Below, piece after piece: positions 29,196 through 38,108 of a DNA stretch of 64,000 bases (positions are counted from its first letter, which is position 1; each line of letters starts with the position of its first letter). The stretch lies in the NCBI RefSeq assembly GCF_023015865.1, contig NZ_JALKBC010000001.1, positions 372,001-436,000 of the forward strand. Direction: 5' to 3'. The notes beneath the pieces were generated by a model. It saw nothing but the letters and a program-made list of their open reading frames with translations. It had not been told where the DNA came from and ran no database searches. Position numbers and translations under genes: made by a program. Source of the stretch: Arenibacter sp. F26102 (GTDB lineage Bacteria > Bacteroidota > Bacteroidia > Flavobacteriales > Flavobacteriaceae).

Positions 29196-30233
29196 ATGAA
29201 GAAGAAAACGACCATATATGACATAGCGGAAAAACTTGGTCTCACCGCTGCAACCGTCTCTAGGGCTCTAAACAACAATACCAAAATAAGTTTAAATACG
29301 CGCAAACTGGTTCTGGAGACCGCCTTGGAAATGAATTATGAGCAGAATAAGTTGGCTTTGGCCCTAAAAAGCGGCAAGAGTTATAATGTAGGCGTCATTG
29401 TTCCAAGAATTGATAGTAATTTCTTTTCATCGGTTATACGTGGTATTGAAGAAGAATTGTACCCTAAGGGTTACCACGTAATAATCTGTCAGACCCACAA
29501 CCAGGAAAATATAGAAAACGAAAAAATAAATTCGCTTGTAAATGTGCAGGTAGATGGCATTTTAATGTCTATTTCCAATGCCAATCTAGAGGAAAATAAG
29601 GGGTTTAATAAACTTTTAAAGAATAAAAAAACGCCATTGGTCTTTTTTGATAGGAAGAAGGATATAAAAGGGATCAGTTCTGTAACCATAGATGATTTTA
29701 AAGGTGGTTACGATGCTACCAAACATTTGTTGGACCAAGGTTGCAACCGCATAGCACACCTGTCCAACGATCGGAATTTTGAAATATTTAGGAATAGATA
29801 TTTGGGCTATAAGCAGGCCTTGTCCGATAATGGAATTGAATTCGACGAAAGTTTGGTGATTGAGACACAGAGCAACGTTCTTGATGGTAGAAGAGCCGCG
29901 CGGCTACTTCTGGATATGGAAACACCACCTGATGCTATATTCTCATCCAGTGATTTTGCTGCTTTGGGCGCTATTCAGGAAATAAAGGAAAGTGGAATTA
30001 ATATTCCAGAGGATATTTGCGTTGTAGGTTTTTCCAATGAACCCTTTACCAGATTTATGGAACTAACCACCATTACGACGGTAGATCAATTTCCCCTGGA
30101 AATGGGAAGAACCGCCGCTCAGGTTTTTTTGGAAGAAGTAAGCAATACTGATGAAACTAAAACAACTAAAAACGTGGTGTTGACACCCCAACTGATTATT
30201 AGAAAATCTTCATTAAAACATAAAGAAGGTTAA
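29196..30233 (+). CDS. LacI-family transcriptional regulator of the uronate genes
   Basis: A 345-residue protein with an N-terminal LacI helix-turn-helix (TIYDIAEKLGLTAATVSRAL, residues 6-25) and a periplasmic-binding-like sensor domain (VGVIVPRIDSNFFSSVIRGI onward), ending with the usual FPLEMGRTAAQVFLEE block. It is convergent with uxaA and shares a palindromic operator with uxaB and its own upstream region. So it most likely represses uronate catabolism and responds to a pathway intermediate. The effector is not readable from sequence. Confidence 0.92.
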   Translation: MKKKTTIYDIAEKLGLTAATVSRALNNNTKISLNTRKLVLETALEMNYEQNKLALALKSGKSYNVGVIVPRIDSNFFSSVIRGIEEELYPKGYHVIICQTHNQENIENEKINSLVNVQVDGILMSISNANLEENKGFNKLLKNKKTPLVFFDRKKDIKGISSVTIDDFKGGYDATKHLLDQGCNRIAHLSNDRNFEIFRNRYLGYKQALSDNGIEFDESLVIETQSNVLDGRRAARLLLDMETPPDAIFSSSDFAALGAIQEIKESGINIPEDICVVGFSNEPFTRFMELTTITTVDQFPLEMGRTAAQVFLEEVSNTDETKTTKNVVLTPQLIIRKSSLKHKEG

Positions 30234-30260
30234 AGAAATTATTTCAATTCTTCAACCTTC
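30225..30260. terminator. Hairpin terminator between the LacI regulator and uxaA
   Basis: GAAGGTTAAAGAA (30225-30237) pairs with TTCTTCAACCTTC (30248-30260) with one mismatch. The left arm overlaps the stop codon of the regulator gene. A U-rich stretch is weak on either strand, so its strength is uncertain. Confidence 0.55.
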
Positions 30261-30296
30261 CATTATTTGCTAATTAGGTCAATAGTCCAAAAAAAA

Positions 30297-31907
30297 TTAT
30301 AAAGACACCCCTCTACGCCAAGGAATAAAATCATTTTGATTTAATAATTTGGCTTTGGTCTGAATTTTTCCACTGGCTACTTCGATTATAAAGTCCAACA
30401 TTTCTCCTGCCATTTCCTCAATGGTCTTTTCACCTCGTATTACCGCTCCGGTTTCAATATCAATAATATCGGGCATTCTTTCCATCAGTTCCGTATTGGA
30501 AGATACTTTAATAATCGGAGCAATAGGATTCCCGGTAGGTGTTCCCAATCCTGTTGTAAACAAGACAACATTGGCTCCTGAACCTACCATGGCCGTAGTA
30601 CTTTCTACATCATTTCCAGGAGTACACAAAAGGTTCAGGCCAGGTTTGGTTATGTATTCGCCATAATCCAGAACGTCTTGAATGGGGGAGGTACCTCCCT
30701 TTTTAGCGGCCCCGGCAGATTTCATGGCATCGGTAATTAAGCCGTCTTTAATATTTCCTGGCGAAGGGTTCATGTCAAAGCCAGAACCGGCATCCACCAC
30801 CGACTTTTCGTAGGCCTTCATTAGCTTTAAAAATTTCTGACCCTTGTCATCTTCCACACATCGGTTTACCAATTCCTGTTCCACACCACATAGTTCCGGA
30901 AATTCGGATAGTATGGCAGTACCATTCAAGGCAGCCAATAAATCAGAAACTGCTCCCAAGGTGGGATTTGCGGATATACCTGAAAAGCCATCAGATCCGC
31001 CACATTCCAGGCCAACCCGTAATTTGGACAATGGTGCAGGTTTACGTTCTGCATTATTTGCCTTTTTAATGGCTTCAAAGGACTCCTTGACAATGGCCGA
31101 CAACATCTCATCTACTGTTCCCATTTGTTGCTGCTCAAATATAAGAACTGGTTTGTTTAGGTTGGGATTAATGGATTTTAAGGCATCTTTAAAAACACTT
31201 ATTTGAAGGTTTTGGCAACCCAGACTCAATACTGTGGCTCCAGCCACATTTGGGTTATTTACGTAACCCGCCAATAATTTGGCCAAACTTTCGGAATCTT
31301 GTCTTATACCGCCACAGCCCCCTGGGTGGGTTATAAATTTTACATCAATATTGTCAAATACATTACTTGAATTGTTTTCAACCGAAACTTCTTCCGCAGT
31401 GTTGTTCACCAAGGAACGAAGCAACATTTGATGGGGATTCACTTTTTGCTTTAAAAGCTCTTTTTCAAAAACTTCCTTTAAGATTTCTATATTTCTGTTT
31501 TCACAAAAAACCAATGGGAAAAATAGCCATACGTTTTCGGTACCTACCTGTCCGTCTTCCCTATGATAGCCAAGAAATGTTTTGTCTTTCCACTTTTCCA
31601 CATTGGGAGCGGTCCAACCAATGGTTTCGGTTTTTCCATGTACTTTTTCACTTTGGTGTTTTACATTTTCAGTGGTTAAAACATCTCCTTTTTCTATAAT
31701 GCCATTGGCGCTTCCCACGAGAACACTGTACATAATAATGCGATCTCCGGATTCAAATTTTTGCAAGGCAATTTTATGCTTCGATTTTATATCGGATAAT
31801 ACAGTAATTTCCTCACCTTCAAATGTAATTACTTCCCCCGCCTTTAAATTAACCAAAGCAACGGCAACATTGTCCGATGAATTTACCTTTATAATTTTAC
31901 TTTTCAT
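30297..31907 (-). CDS. uxaA: Altronate dehydratase (UxaA family)
   Basis: A 536-residue enzyme that dehydrates altronate to 2-keto-3-deoxygluconate in galacturonate breakdown. The N-terminal SAF domain (1-90) is followed by the large dehydratase domain with THPGGCGGIRQDSE, LSLGCQNLQISVF, GLECGGSDGFSGISANP and LLCTPGNDVESTT; the Cys residues in these motifs are the expected metal ligands. It lies 34 bp downstream of uxaB on the same strand, forming one operon. It runs toward the LacI regulator gene. No uxaC isomerase gene is in the window. Confidence 0.94.
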   Translation of the reverse strand: MKSKIIKVNSSDNVAVALVNLKAGEVITFEGEEITVLSDIKSKHKIALQKFESGDRIIMYSVLVGSANGIIEKGDVLTTENVKHQSEKVHGKTETIGWTAPNVEKWKDKTFLGYHREDGQVGTENVWLFFPLVFCENRNIEILKEVFEKELLKQKVNPHQMLLRSLVNNTAEEVSVENNSSNVFDNIDVKFITHPGGCGGIRQDSESLAKLLAGYVNNPNVAGATVLSLGCQNLQISVFKDALKSINPNLNKPVLIFEQQQMGTVDEMLSAIVKESFEAIKKANNAERKPAPLSKLRVGLECGGSDGFSGISANPTLGAVSDLLAALNGTAILSEFPELCGVEQELVNRCVEDDKGQKFLKLMKAYEKSVVDAGSGFDMNPSPGNIKDGLITDAMKSAGAAKKGGTSPIQDVLDYGEYITKPGLNLLCTPGNDVESTTAMVGSGANVVLFTTGLGTPTGNPIAPIIKVSSNTELMERMPDIIDIETGAVIRGEKTIEEMAGEMLDFIIEVASGKIQTKAKLLNQNDFIPWRRGVSL

Positions 31908-31941
31908 TTTATCAAACTCTAATTATTTTTACTCTAATGGT

Positions 31942-33387
31942 TTAAAACCTGTTACTGTAATTGGCAAAACCCATTTCAATACCATTCGTATCAATTTCTT
32001 CCAAGGCTAGGGCAACTGCTTCGGTAAGATTTTCAACCTGGGTTAAATCCTCCCCCCAATATGAAGTATTGCTCAAGGTTCTTTTAGCGATTTCCAAATA
32101 ATTATTGGATTTCCAGATTTGGGCAAATGCTTCCACTATTTCATCACTATCATTAACCGGTAAATTCTCTCCTTTCCAGGTTCCCTTATAAAAACGTATT
32201 AGCGCAGCAAAAGAGAAGGTTAAGTTGGTAGGGATCTTTTTATGAATGTCTATGTAATCCAATAAACTCGGCAATACCCTTACCTTAAATTTTGAAATTG
32301 AATTTAAAGCAATACTGGATAAGTTATGAATAATAAACGGATTTCTAAATCGATCCAAAACCTCTTCGGCAAAGCTGTCCAGTTCTTCCTTGGCCATTGG
32401 AAGTGTGGGATTAATTTCATTAAAAATGGCATTGTTCACAAACGAGCCGGTAAAGTCGTTGTCTACGGTTTGCTTTACAGTGGTGTTTCCATATAAAATA
32501 GAAAAAGGAACCATTGAGGTATGTGCACCGTTTAATATTCGGACCTTCCTAGTCCTATAGGGCTGCATGTCCTTTACAATCTTAACATCCAGATCTGTTT
32601 TATGGAAGGGTAATTTTTCTTTAAGTTGCTCATCCCCTTCAATGACCCAAAGTAAAAATGTTTCTGCAGCTACTATTAAATTGTCCTTATAGGTGAGTTG
32701 GGCGTTGTAATCCTCAATTTCATCCTTTGGGTATCCCGGTACTATACGATCTACCAGGGTGTTATGGAATTTGGAATGTGTGGTAAGCCATTTTTTAAAG
32801 TCTTCCCCCAGTTTCCAGTCATCGGAGTACTTCAATATTATTTCCTTTAGGGCGTCCGAATTATGATTTATCAGCTCACATGGAATTATGGTTAGGCCTT
32901 TATTGGCATTACCCTTAAAATGCTTAAAACGTTCATACAATAGCACTGTTAATTTAGCCGGAAATGAACTTGGTGGCTGCATGTCCAAAGTATCAGTGGC
33001 AACATAAGCAATACCGGCTTCCGTAGTATTGGAAATAATAAACTGCAGGGCCTCCTCCTTGGCCAAACTTAAATATTCCTGGAAATTGCTGTAAGGATCT
33101 ATTCCTTTTACAATATTGGTAATAAGCTCTTTATGCTGAATTTCCTTGCCCTTCTGAATTCCTTTCAAAAACAGGGTATAAAGTCCGTCTTGATCATTAA
33201 GCATTTTCACCAAACCTCTTTCAATAGGTTGGACCACCGCTATTCCAGCATCAAAATTAGCTTCCTGGTTTAATTTTTGGAAAGCATAATCCACAAATGC
33301 CCTTAAAAAGTTTCCTTCTCCAAATTGTACGATCTTAATTGGTGGGGTCGACTCTAAATTGGTGTTTTTTCTGTTTAATGGTTGCAT
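31942..33387 (-). CDS. uxaB: Tagaturonate reductase (altronate oxidoreductase)
   Basis: A 481-residue member of the mannitol dehydrogenase family. IVQFGEGNFLRAFVDYA at the N terminus is the nucleotide-binding start and KVRILNGAHTSMVPFSILYG is the substrate-binding block typical of UxaB. It reduces tagaturonate to altronate with NADH. It heads the uxaB-uxaA operon; a palindromic LacI-type operator lies 87-102 bp upstream of the start. Confidence 0.93.
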   Translation of the reverse strand: MQPLNRKNTNLESTPPIKIVQFGEGNFLRAFVDYAFQKLNQEANFDAGIAVVQPIERGLVKMLNDQDGLYTLFLKGIQKGKEIQHKELITNIVKGIDPYSNFQEYLSLAKEEALQFIISNTTEAGIAYVATDTLDMQPPSSFPAKLTVLLYERFKHFKGNANKGLTIIPCELINHNSDALKEIILKYSDDWKLGEDFKKWLTTHSKFHNTLVDRIVPGYPKDEIEDYNAQLTYKDNLIVAAETFLLWVIEGDEQLKEKLPFHKTDLDVKIVKDMQPYRTRKVRILNGAHTSMVPFSILYGNTTVKQTVDNDFTGSFVNNAIFNEINPTLPMAKEELDSFAEEVLDRFRNPFIIHNLSSIALNSISKFKVRVLPSLLDYIDIHKKIPTNLTFSFAALIRFYKGTWKGENLPVNDSDEIVEAFAQIWKSNNYLEIAKRTLSNTSYWGEDLTQVENLTEAVALALEEIDTNGIEMGFANYSNRF

Positions 33388-33707
33388 ATTACTTTTGTAT
33401 AATGTTATTATGGCATAAACCGATTTTCCTATGGGATGCGCCTATGAGCTTTTAGGTGCGTCCCAATGCAATAATGTAATCGATTGCACAAATGTAGTAT
33501 AATTTATTTTATATCCAATTTTTTCGATCCTGGTTCCTATGTTTTTATTTTGATTGAAGGTGATACGAGTCAAGAAAATATAAGGTATTCAGCTTGAGGC
33601 CCTTCCCTTATACCAACGGTCTACATGAATTGATGGTCGTTTTCAACACCAGGGTTTTTCCAGAGACTGCAAATGACTTGAATCAAAATTTATGAATTTG
33701 TCCCTAT
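33388..33707. other. Promoter region of uxaBA, no gene
   Basis: A 320-base gap with no credible reading frame. It holds the LacI-type operator at 33474-33489 and is otherwise AT-rich. The part nearest 33707 is the 3' flank of the Gfo/Idh gene. Confidence 0.5.
33474..33489. promoter_or_regulatory. LacI-type operator upstream of uxaB
   Basis: ATGTAATCGATTGCAC contains the 14-mer TGTAATCGATTGCA that also occurs, on the other strand, at 28968-28981 before the LacI-type gene. It is centred on ATCGAT, as many LacI-family sites have a central CG. Confidence 0.75.
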
Positions 33708-34751
33708 CTATAATTCTACGACCCTCTTTTCCTTGTTGCTTTTAATTGCCGCCTCAATTACTTTTATCACGTTCATGCCATCTGTTGCCGATACTGGGAC
33801 CGACTTATTATTTCTTAAAGCTTGGTAGATACCTTCGTAATACGCCATATAGTCTCCATTTAAAGTAGGGACGTATTCCCTGATAATTTTACCATCCTTC
33901 TCCGTATGCAACAATCCTTTTTCTTTATCCAATTCTGCACCCCAGTCCTGTGTACCTGGTATTTTTCCTGCCTGCAGGGCAGCCTCCTGTACATCGGCTT
34001 TGGATTTTATAAACGAGCCTTTGGTTCCGTGCAGTATGTTTCCCGGTAAAACCTCACGAACATAATAACTGGATTTTAATGTTACCCGGTGTGTATTATA
34101 AATCAACTTTACATCAAAATAATCCTCTACTTTGGAATTGGGGCGAAAGGTGTCCATATCGGCATATATGGCATTTGGCATGCCAAACAAAACCAATGCC
34201 TGATCAATTAAATGAGAGCCCAGGTCGTATAAACCTCCGACTGCAGCTGTTGGGGTTTCTTTGTGTATTTTGTAACTGAGAACTGGGTCATAACGATCAT
34301 AATGGATCTCTGCCTCCACAATTTTTCCTAGCCAGCCCTCATCCAATATCTTTTTCACGGTCTTAAAATCACTGTCATATCTTCTATTTTGATACACGGA
34401 AAGGGTTACTTTTTTCTCCTTGGCCAATTGGATCAATTCTTCAGCCTGTGCCACAGTTGCCGTAAAGGGTTTTTCTACAATTACGTTTTTCCCTGAATTT
34501 ATGGCCTTTTTGGTAAAATCGTAATGCGTTACACTTGGTGTATTCACTACTATCAATTCTATATTTTTATCTGCCAACATATCTTCCAAACGGCGGAAAG
34601 TTTTTACAGTGGGATATTTGGCTTGGGCATTATTTTTTGTTCTTTCCCAAACCCCGTATAAATTAAATCCGGGATGTACATCAATGAATGGGGCGTGAAA
34701 AACGAATCCACTCATTCCAAAAGAGCATAAGGCTGTATTTATAGGTTTCAT
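33708..34751 (-). CDS. Gfo/Idh/MocA-family oxidoreductase
   Basis: A 347-residue NAD(P)-dependent sugar or inositol dehydrogenase. The N-terminal Rossmann domain reads LCSFGMSGFVFHAPFI, less glycine-rich than usual; VIVEKPFTATVAQAEELI carries the conserved EKP lysine, and GGLYDLGSHLIDQAL with its His is the catalytic helix. It resembles the YdgJ/IolW group. It lies between uxaB and the TRAP genes on the same strand but with gaps of 320 and 153 bp, so it may have its own promoter. A uronate or related sugar acid substrate is plausible but unproven. Confidence 0.9.
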   Translation of the reverse strand: MKPINTALCSFGMSGFVFHAPFIDVHPGFNLYGVWERTKNNAQAKYPTVKTFRRLEDMLADKNIELIVVNTPSVTHYDFTKKAINSGKNVIVEKPFTATVAQAEELIQLAKEKKVTLSVYQNRRYDSDFKTVKKILDEGWLGKIVEAEIHYDRYDPVLSYKIHKETPTAAVGGLYDLGSHLIDQALVLFGMPNAIYADMDTFRPNSKVEDYFDVKLIYNTHRVTLKSSYYVREVLPGNILHGTKGSFIKSKADVQEAALQAGKIPGTQDWGAELDKEKGLLHTEKDGKIIREYVPTLNGDYMAYYEGIYQALRNNKSVPVSATDGMNVIKVIEAAIKSNKEKRVVEL

Positions 34752-34904
34752 AGGCTTAAATTTAAGTATACTAATTTATAGGTTTTAGATAACAACTGCC
34801 TAAAATTTTACCTTTTCAGCTAGTTTTGTTTCAAATAGGGGTGTGCGGGATCAATTTTAGAGCAATTTCAAACAGGGCTTAAACCTTGACGGACTGGTCA
34901 TAAA

Positions 34905-36179
34905 TTAATCGATAAACAAGTTTGGCAATGCTAGGGAGAACCACGGAAACAAGGTTACCAAAATCAGGACCAAAAAGCTTACCAAAAGAAAAGGCAGACC
35001 GGCCTTGCTAACTTCCCCTATGGAAATTTTTCCAATACTCGATGCCACAAAAAGACAGACCCCCACAGGAGGAGTGGTCAGTCCTATAATTAAATTCAAG
35101 ACGGCGATTACTGCAAAGTGAATAGGATCCACATCCACGGCAACAGCTACCTTTAACAAGATTGGAAAAAGTATAAGCAAGGCCGCAATAGTCTCCATAA
35201 AGGTGCCCACTATGATCAATAACAGATTGATCAGCAACAAGACCACATATTTATTGTCGGAGAAGCCCAGGATTTCATTGGATATGTTCTGTGGAATTTG
35301 CTCAGTAATCAATATATAACCAAATAGGTTGGCGAAACCCACCAAGACCATTAGTGAAGCCGAGGTCTTCATACTATCCAAGATAATGACCTGTGTATTT
35401 TTTAAGTTTAATTTCTTATACACGAATTTGCCAATGATCATGGCGTAGACCACCGCAATAATTGACGCCTCCGTTGGTGTGAAGATGCCTCCTACTATGC
35501 CATAAAGGATGATAAAGGTCATCAACAACGACCAAAAGGTATCTACAAAACTGCGTGCCACATCCCTAAGACTGCTGCGTTTATGTTTAGGATATTTTTT
35601 TCGTTTGGAAATAAAATAAGCCGTAAACAACAGTCCAACCCCCAATAACAAGCCAGGAAGCGCCCCGGCCAAAAACAACTTGCCAACAGACAGGCCGCTC
35701 AAGGTGGCTGCAATGATCATGGGTACACTCGGTGGAATTATAGGGCCAATTGTTGAGGAGGCGGCGGTAACCGCACAGGAAAAATCAGTGTCGTATCCTT
35801 CTTTTTTCATGGCAGGTATCATTATAGATCCCATACTGGCCGTATCCGAAATGGCAGTACCCGAAATTCCGGCAAAGAGCATGGAAGCTCCTATGTTAAC
35901 CAACGAAAGTCCTCCACGAATGTGCCCTAAAAGATGGTTGCAGAATTTTATGATTTTTTCCGTTAGCCCACCTCGGTTCATCAAGTTGCCTGCCAAGATG
36001 AACCCAGGGACACTAAGTAGAACAAAGACATCTATGCCCGAGTACATTTTCATGGGGACAATAATCAAAGGCACCCCTTTGACGATTAAATAGCTTAGAC
36101 AGGCAAGCCCAAGTGCGAAGGCAATAGGAAAGCGAAGTACTAGACCAACGATAAAAACAATGACGAGTATCCAAATCAT
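34905..36179 (-). CDS. TRAP transporter large permease (DctM)
   Basis: A 424-residue membrane protein with about 12 hydrophobic segments, including LRFPIAFALGLACL, the signature ASTIGPIIPPSVPMIIAA and NLIIGLTTPPVGVCLFVAS of the DctM family. It forms the main channel of a sodium-driven uptake system for sugar acids or other organic acids. Its start overlaps the DctQ stop by 4 bp (ATGA). Location next to uxaBA suggests uronate uptake. Confidence 0.94.
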   Translation of the reverse strand: MIWILVIVFIVGLVLRFPIAFALGLACLSYLIVKGVPLIIVPMKMYSGIDVFVLLSVPGFILAGNLMNRGGLTEKIIKFCNHLLGHIRGGLSLVNIGASMLFAGISGTAISDTASMGSIMIPAMKKEGYDTDFSCAVTAASSTIGPIIPPSVPMIIAATLSGLSVGKLFLAGALPGLLLGVGLLFTAYFISKRKKYPKHKRSSLRDVARSFVDTFWSLLMTFIILYGIVGGIFTPTEASIIAVVYAMIIGKFVYKKLNLKNTQVIILDSMKTSASLMVLVGFANLFGYILITEQIPQNISNEILGFSDNKYVVLLLINLLLIIVGTFMETIAALLILFPILLKVAVAVDVDPIHFAVIAVLNLIIGLTTPPVGVCLFVASSIGKISIGEVSKAGLPFLLVSFLVLILVTLFPWFSLALPNLFID

Positions 36180-36640
36180 GGTCTAGAATTTTTGATGGTT
36201 CTTTTAATTTTTTTCCAGAGGTAGTAGCTAATGGATGTCGACATTATAAGCATGCTAAAAAAGGCTATGCCCATATTAAAGCCCATACTTGGCGATTTTT
36301 CCGGTATCCCCAATAGAATGAACTTTACAGAATAAATTGCCATGACTAAAAATAGGACCAAAGTAACTATGGGTATCGCCAAGTTTAATATTTTTTTAAA
36401 TCTTTCCGGGAAACGATTGTAGAACATATCCAGATGGACGTAAAATTCATTTTTCATGGCCAGACCTGCAGCGAAAGACATGGCATATATAAAGAAAATT
36501 CGTGAAGCTTCCTCGGTCCAAGGGGGGGTGTTGAAGGGTGTAAAACGACAAATTATCTGAAGTAGGACGGTTAGTATTAGGCCCCATGTACTTAGTAAGG
36601 TCCCAATTTTCAGGATGCGACCGACCGTTTTATTTAGCAT
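36176..36640 (-). CDS. TRAP transporter small permease (DctQ)
   Basis: A 154-residue protein starting at the ATG at 36640, overlapping the DctP stop by 11 bp. A longer frame upstream lies wholly within dctP and lacks the family N terminus, so I reject it. Four hydrophobic segments and the block QIICRFTPFNTPPWTEEASR are typical of DctQ. It joins the large permease to the binding protein. Confidence 0.9.
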   Translation of the reverse strand: MLNKTVGRILKIGTLLSTWGLILTVLLQIICRFTPFNTPPWTEEASRIFFIYAMSFAAGLAMKNEFYVHLDMFYNRFPERFKKILNLAIPIVTLVLFLVMAIYSVKFILLGIPEKSPSMGFNMGIAFFSMLIMSTSISYYLWKKIKRTIKNSRP

Positions 36641-37643
36641 CGACTTTTTCTTTTTTAAGTTGGTGGTATATTTTCTGCATCTCAGGAGAGAGGCTTTCAT
36701 AGATTGCCCTTTCACTTTTTTTAGCAAAGGCTTCTTTATCTACTTCTATAAATTTCATGCCCTGGGCCTTTAATTCTTCCTGTACATTCTTTTCGTTTTC
36801 TAGATAGAGATGGTGCTCGTAGGCCTGCATTTCTTTGCCGGCCTGCAGCACGATTTCTTGAAGGTCTGCGGGAAGCTTTTGAAATTGCTTTTCGCCTACA
36901 ACTGGGTACACCCAACTTATGACATGACCCGTTAAGTTAAGGTATTTTTGTACTTCGGAGAAGCCGGCGTTATGGATCATGGCGAACGGATTTTCCTGAG
37001 CTTCTATTGTGCCTTGTTGCAAAGAGGTAAATACTTCGGAAAAGGCCATTGGGGTGGGCTTGGCACCAAGTGCGCTCCATGTTGTTACAAATGCTGGTAC
37101 ATTGGGAACCCTAACGATCAGACCTTTTAGGTCATCGGGATGTCGTATAGGTCTATTCGATGTTAAGTGCCGCGGACCTCTTTCAAAATGGCCCAGGGAG
37201 CGTAATCCTGCCTTTTTGATCATTTCCTCTTCCATTAATTTGCCGACAGGACCATTAATATAGCGATTCATGTCTGTGGAATCCTTCATTAAAAAGGGCA
37301 ACTCGCAAAAGGTAGCTACCTCAAACCAATTGGTGAGGGTAGATCCGGTGGTGGTCATATCAATTACCTCGGCCTGTATTAGGCGAATGGCCTCAATTTC
37401 CTTGGCCAACTGTTCCGAAGGGTAAATCTCTATCTTGATACGGCCTGTAGAGCGTTCCTCCACAATTTCTGCGAAATATGCGAAGGCCTTGTACCATGCA
37501 TGGTCTTCATTGACCAAAAGTGCGGCTCTCATTAAAAATTCGGGTTCCTTTTTTTGAGGCTCGCAACTGCTGAATAGGAATATGGAGAATATAGGCACTA
37601 ATATTGTCGCAAAGAAAGAGGCCATCCGAAGTGGATTTTTCAT
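36630..37643 (-). CDS. TRAP transporter solute-binding lipoprotein (DctP)
   Basis: A 337-residue binding protein with lipobox LFSSC (Cys27). The DctP fold is shown by IEIYPSEQLAKEIEAIRLI, VPNVPAFVTTWSALGAKPTP and FSEVFTSLQQGTIEAQENP. The Arg in GLIVRVPN is the residue that usually grips the carboxylate of the ligand. It is the first gene of the dctPQM operon. A lipoprotein form is unusual compared with soluble proteobacterial DctP but normal in Bacteroidetes. Confidence 0.93.
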   Translation of the reverse strand: MKNPLRMASFFATILVPIFSIFLFSSCEPQKKEPEFLMRAALLVNEDHAWYKAFAYFAEIVEERSTGRIKIEIYPSEQLAKEIEAIRLIQAEVIDMTTTGSTLTNWFEVATFCELPFLMKDSTDMNRYINGPVGKLMEEEMIKKAGLRSLGHFERGPRHLTSNRPIRHPDDLKGLIVRVPNVPAFVTTWSALGAKPTPMAFSEVFTSLQQGTIEAQENPFAMIHNAGFSEVQKYLNLTGHVISWVYPVVGEKQFQKLPADLQEIVLQAGKEMQAYEHHLYLENEKNVQEELKAQGMKFIEVDKEAFAKKSERAIYESLSPEMQKIYHQLKKEKVDAK

Positions 37644-38031
37644 GGAGTTGGTCTAGATATCTTATTCTTTCTAAATATAGCTATTTTGATTTAACATTTG
37701 CAGCAAGATGAGCGATGCTGTTATGGAACGGTATAAAACACGGGTTACGTTATGTTTTATCGAGGTGGGGCATTTGGTTTCGTGTAACAAATACCAATGG
37801 TTAATTTGGATATTTAGATACCCTAAGGTTAAGATTGTTATGTTGGAGGTTAAATATAAATGTAGAACAAGACTGCCATTGACCAAGGGTGTTGCTAAAA
37901 ATTTAAGTGGGCGGAAAAAGGAAAAAATCCGGACAGCATCATTCCTGGGGGTATGTATTGTTACTTATTGTATTTATTTATAATGGGCGGTCCAAATCTA
38001 AAGGAACATATTTGTAAAATGTGCATTTTCC
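37644..38031. other. Divergent intergenic region, no gene recognised
   Basis: About 390 bases upstream of both dctP and the baeRF7 gene. Short open frames occur on both strands but none has family resemblance, signal or coding bias I trust. It must hold the dctP promoter. The right end leads into the Fnr-type promoter at 38032. Confidence 0.45.
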
Positions 38032-38074
38032 TGACCTAAATCATTTCAAAAATTTCCAACAACCATTACCTTGT
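38032..38074 (+). promoter_or_regulatory. Fnr/Crp-type promoter of the baeRF7 gene
   Basis: TGACCTAAATCA (38032-38043) fits the Fnr-like half-site pattern TGAY-N4-RTCA. A -7-like element TACCTTGT (38067-38074) has its centre 33 bp downstream of the site centre, the geometry of class II activation. The start codon at 38109 follows 34 bp later. The same site-to-element distance occurs at 44.7, 45.7 and 47.3 kb. Confidence 0.7.
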
Positions 38075-38108
38075 TTTGAAAATAAATAATCCAGAAAAAC
38101 ATCGGAAA

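Noticed and set aside
36641..36727. A 29-codon N-terminal extension of DctQ
   Set aside because: It lies entirely within dctP and does not look like a DctQ N terminus; the ATG at 36640 fits the family.
37671..37983. Overlapping short frames on both strands between dctP and baeRF7
   Set aside because: No signal, domain or codon pattern supports either; they overlap each other on opposite strands.
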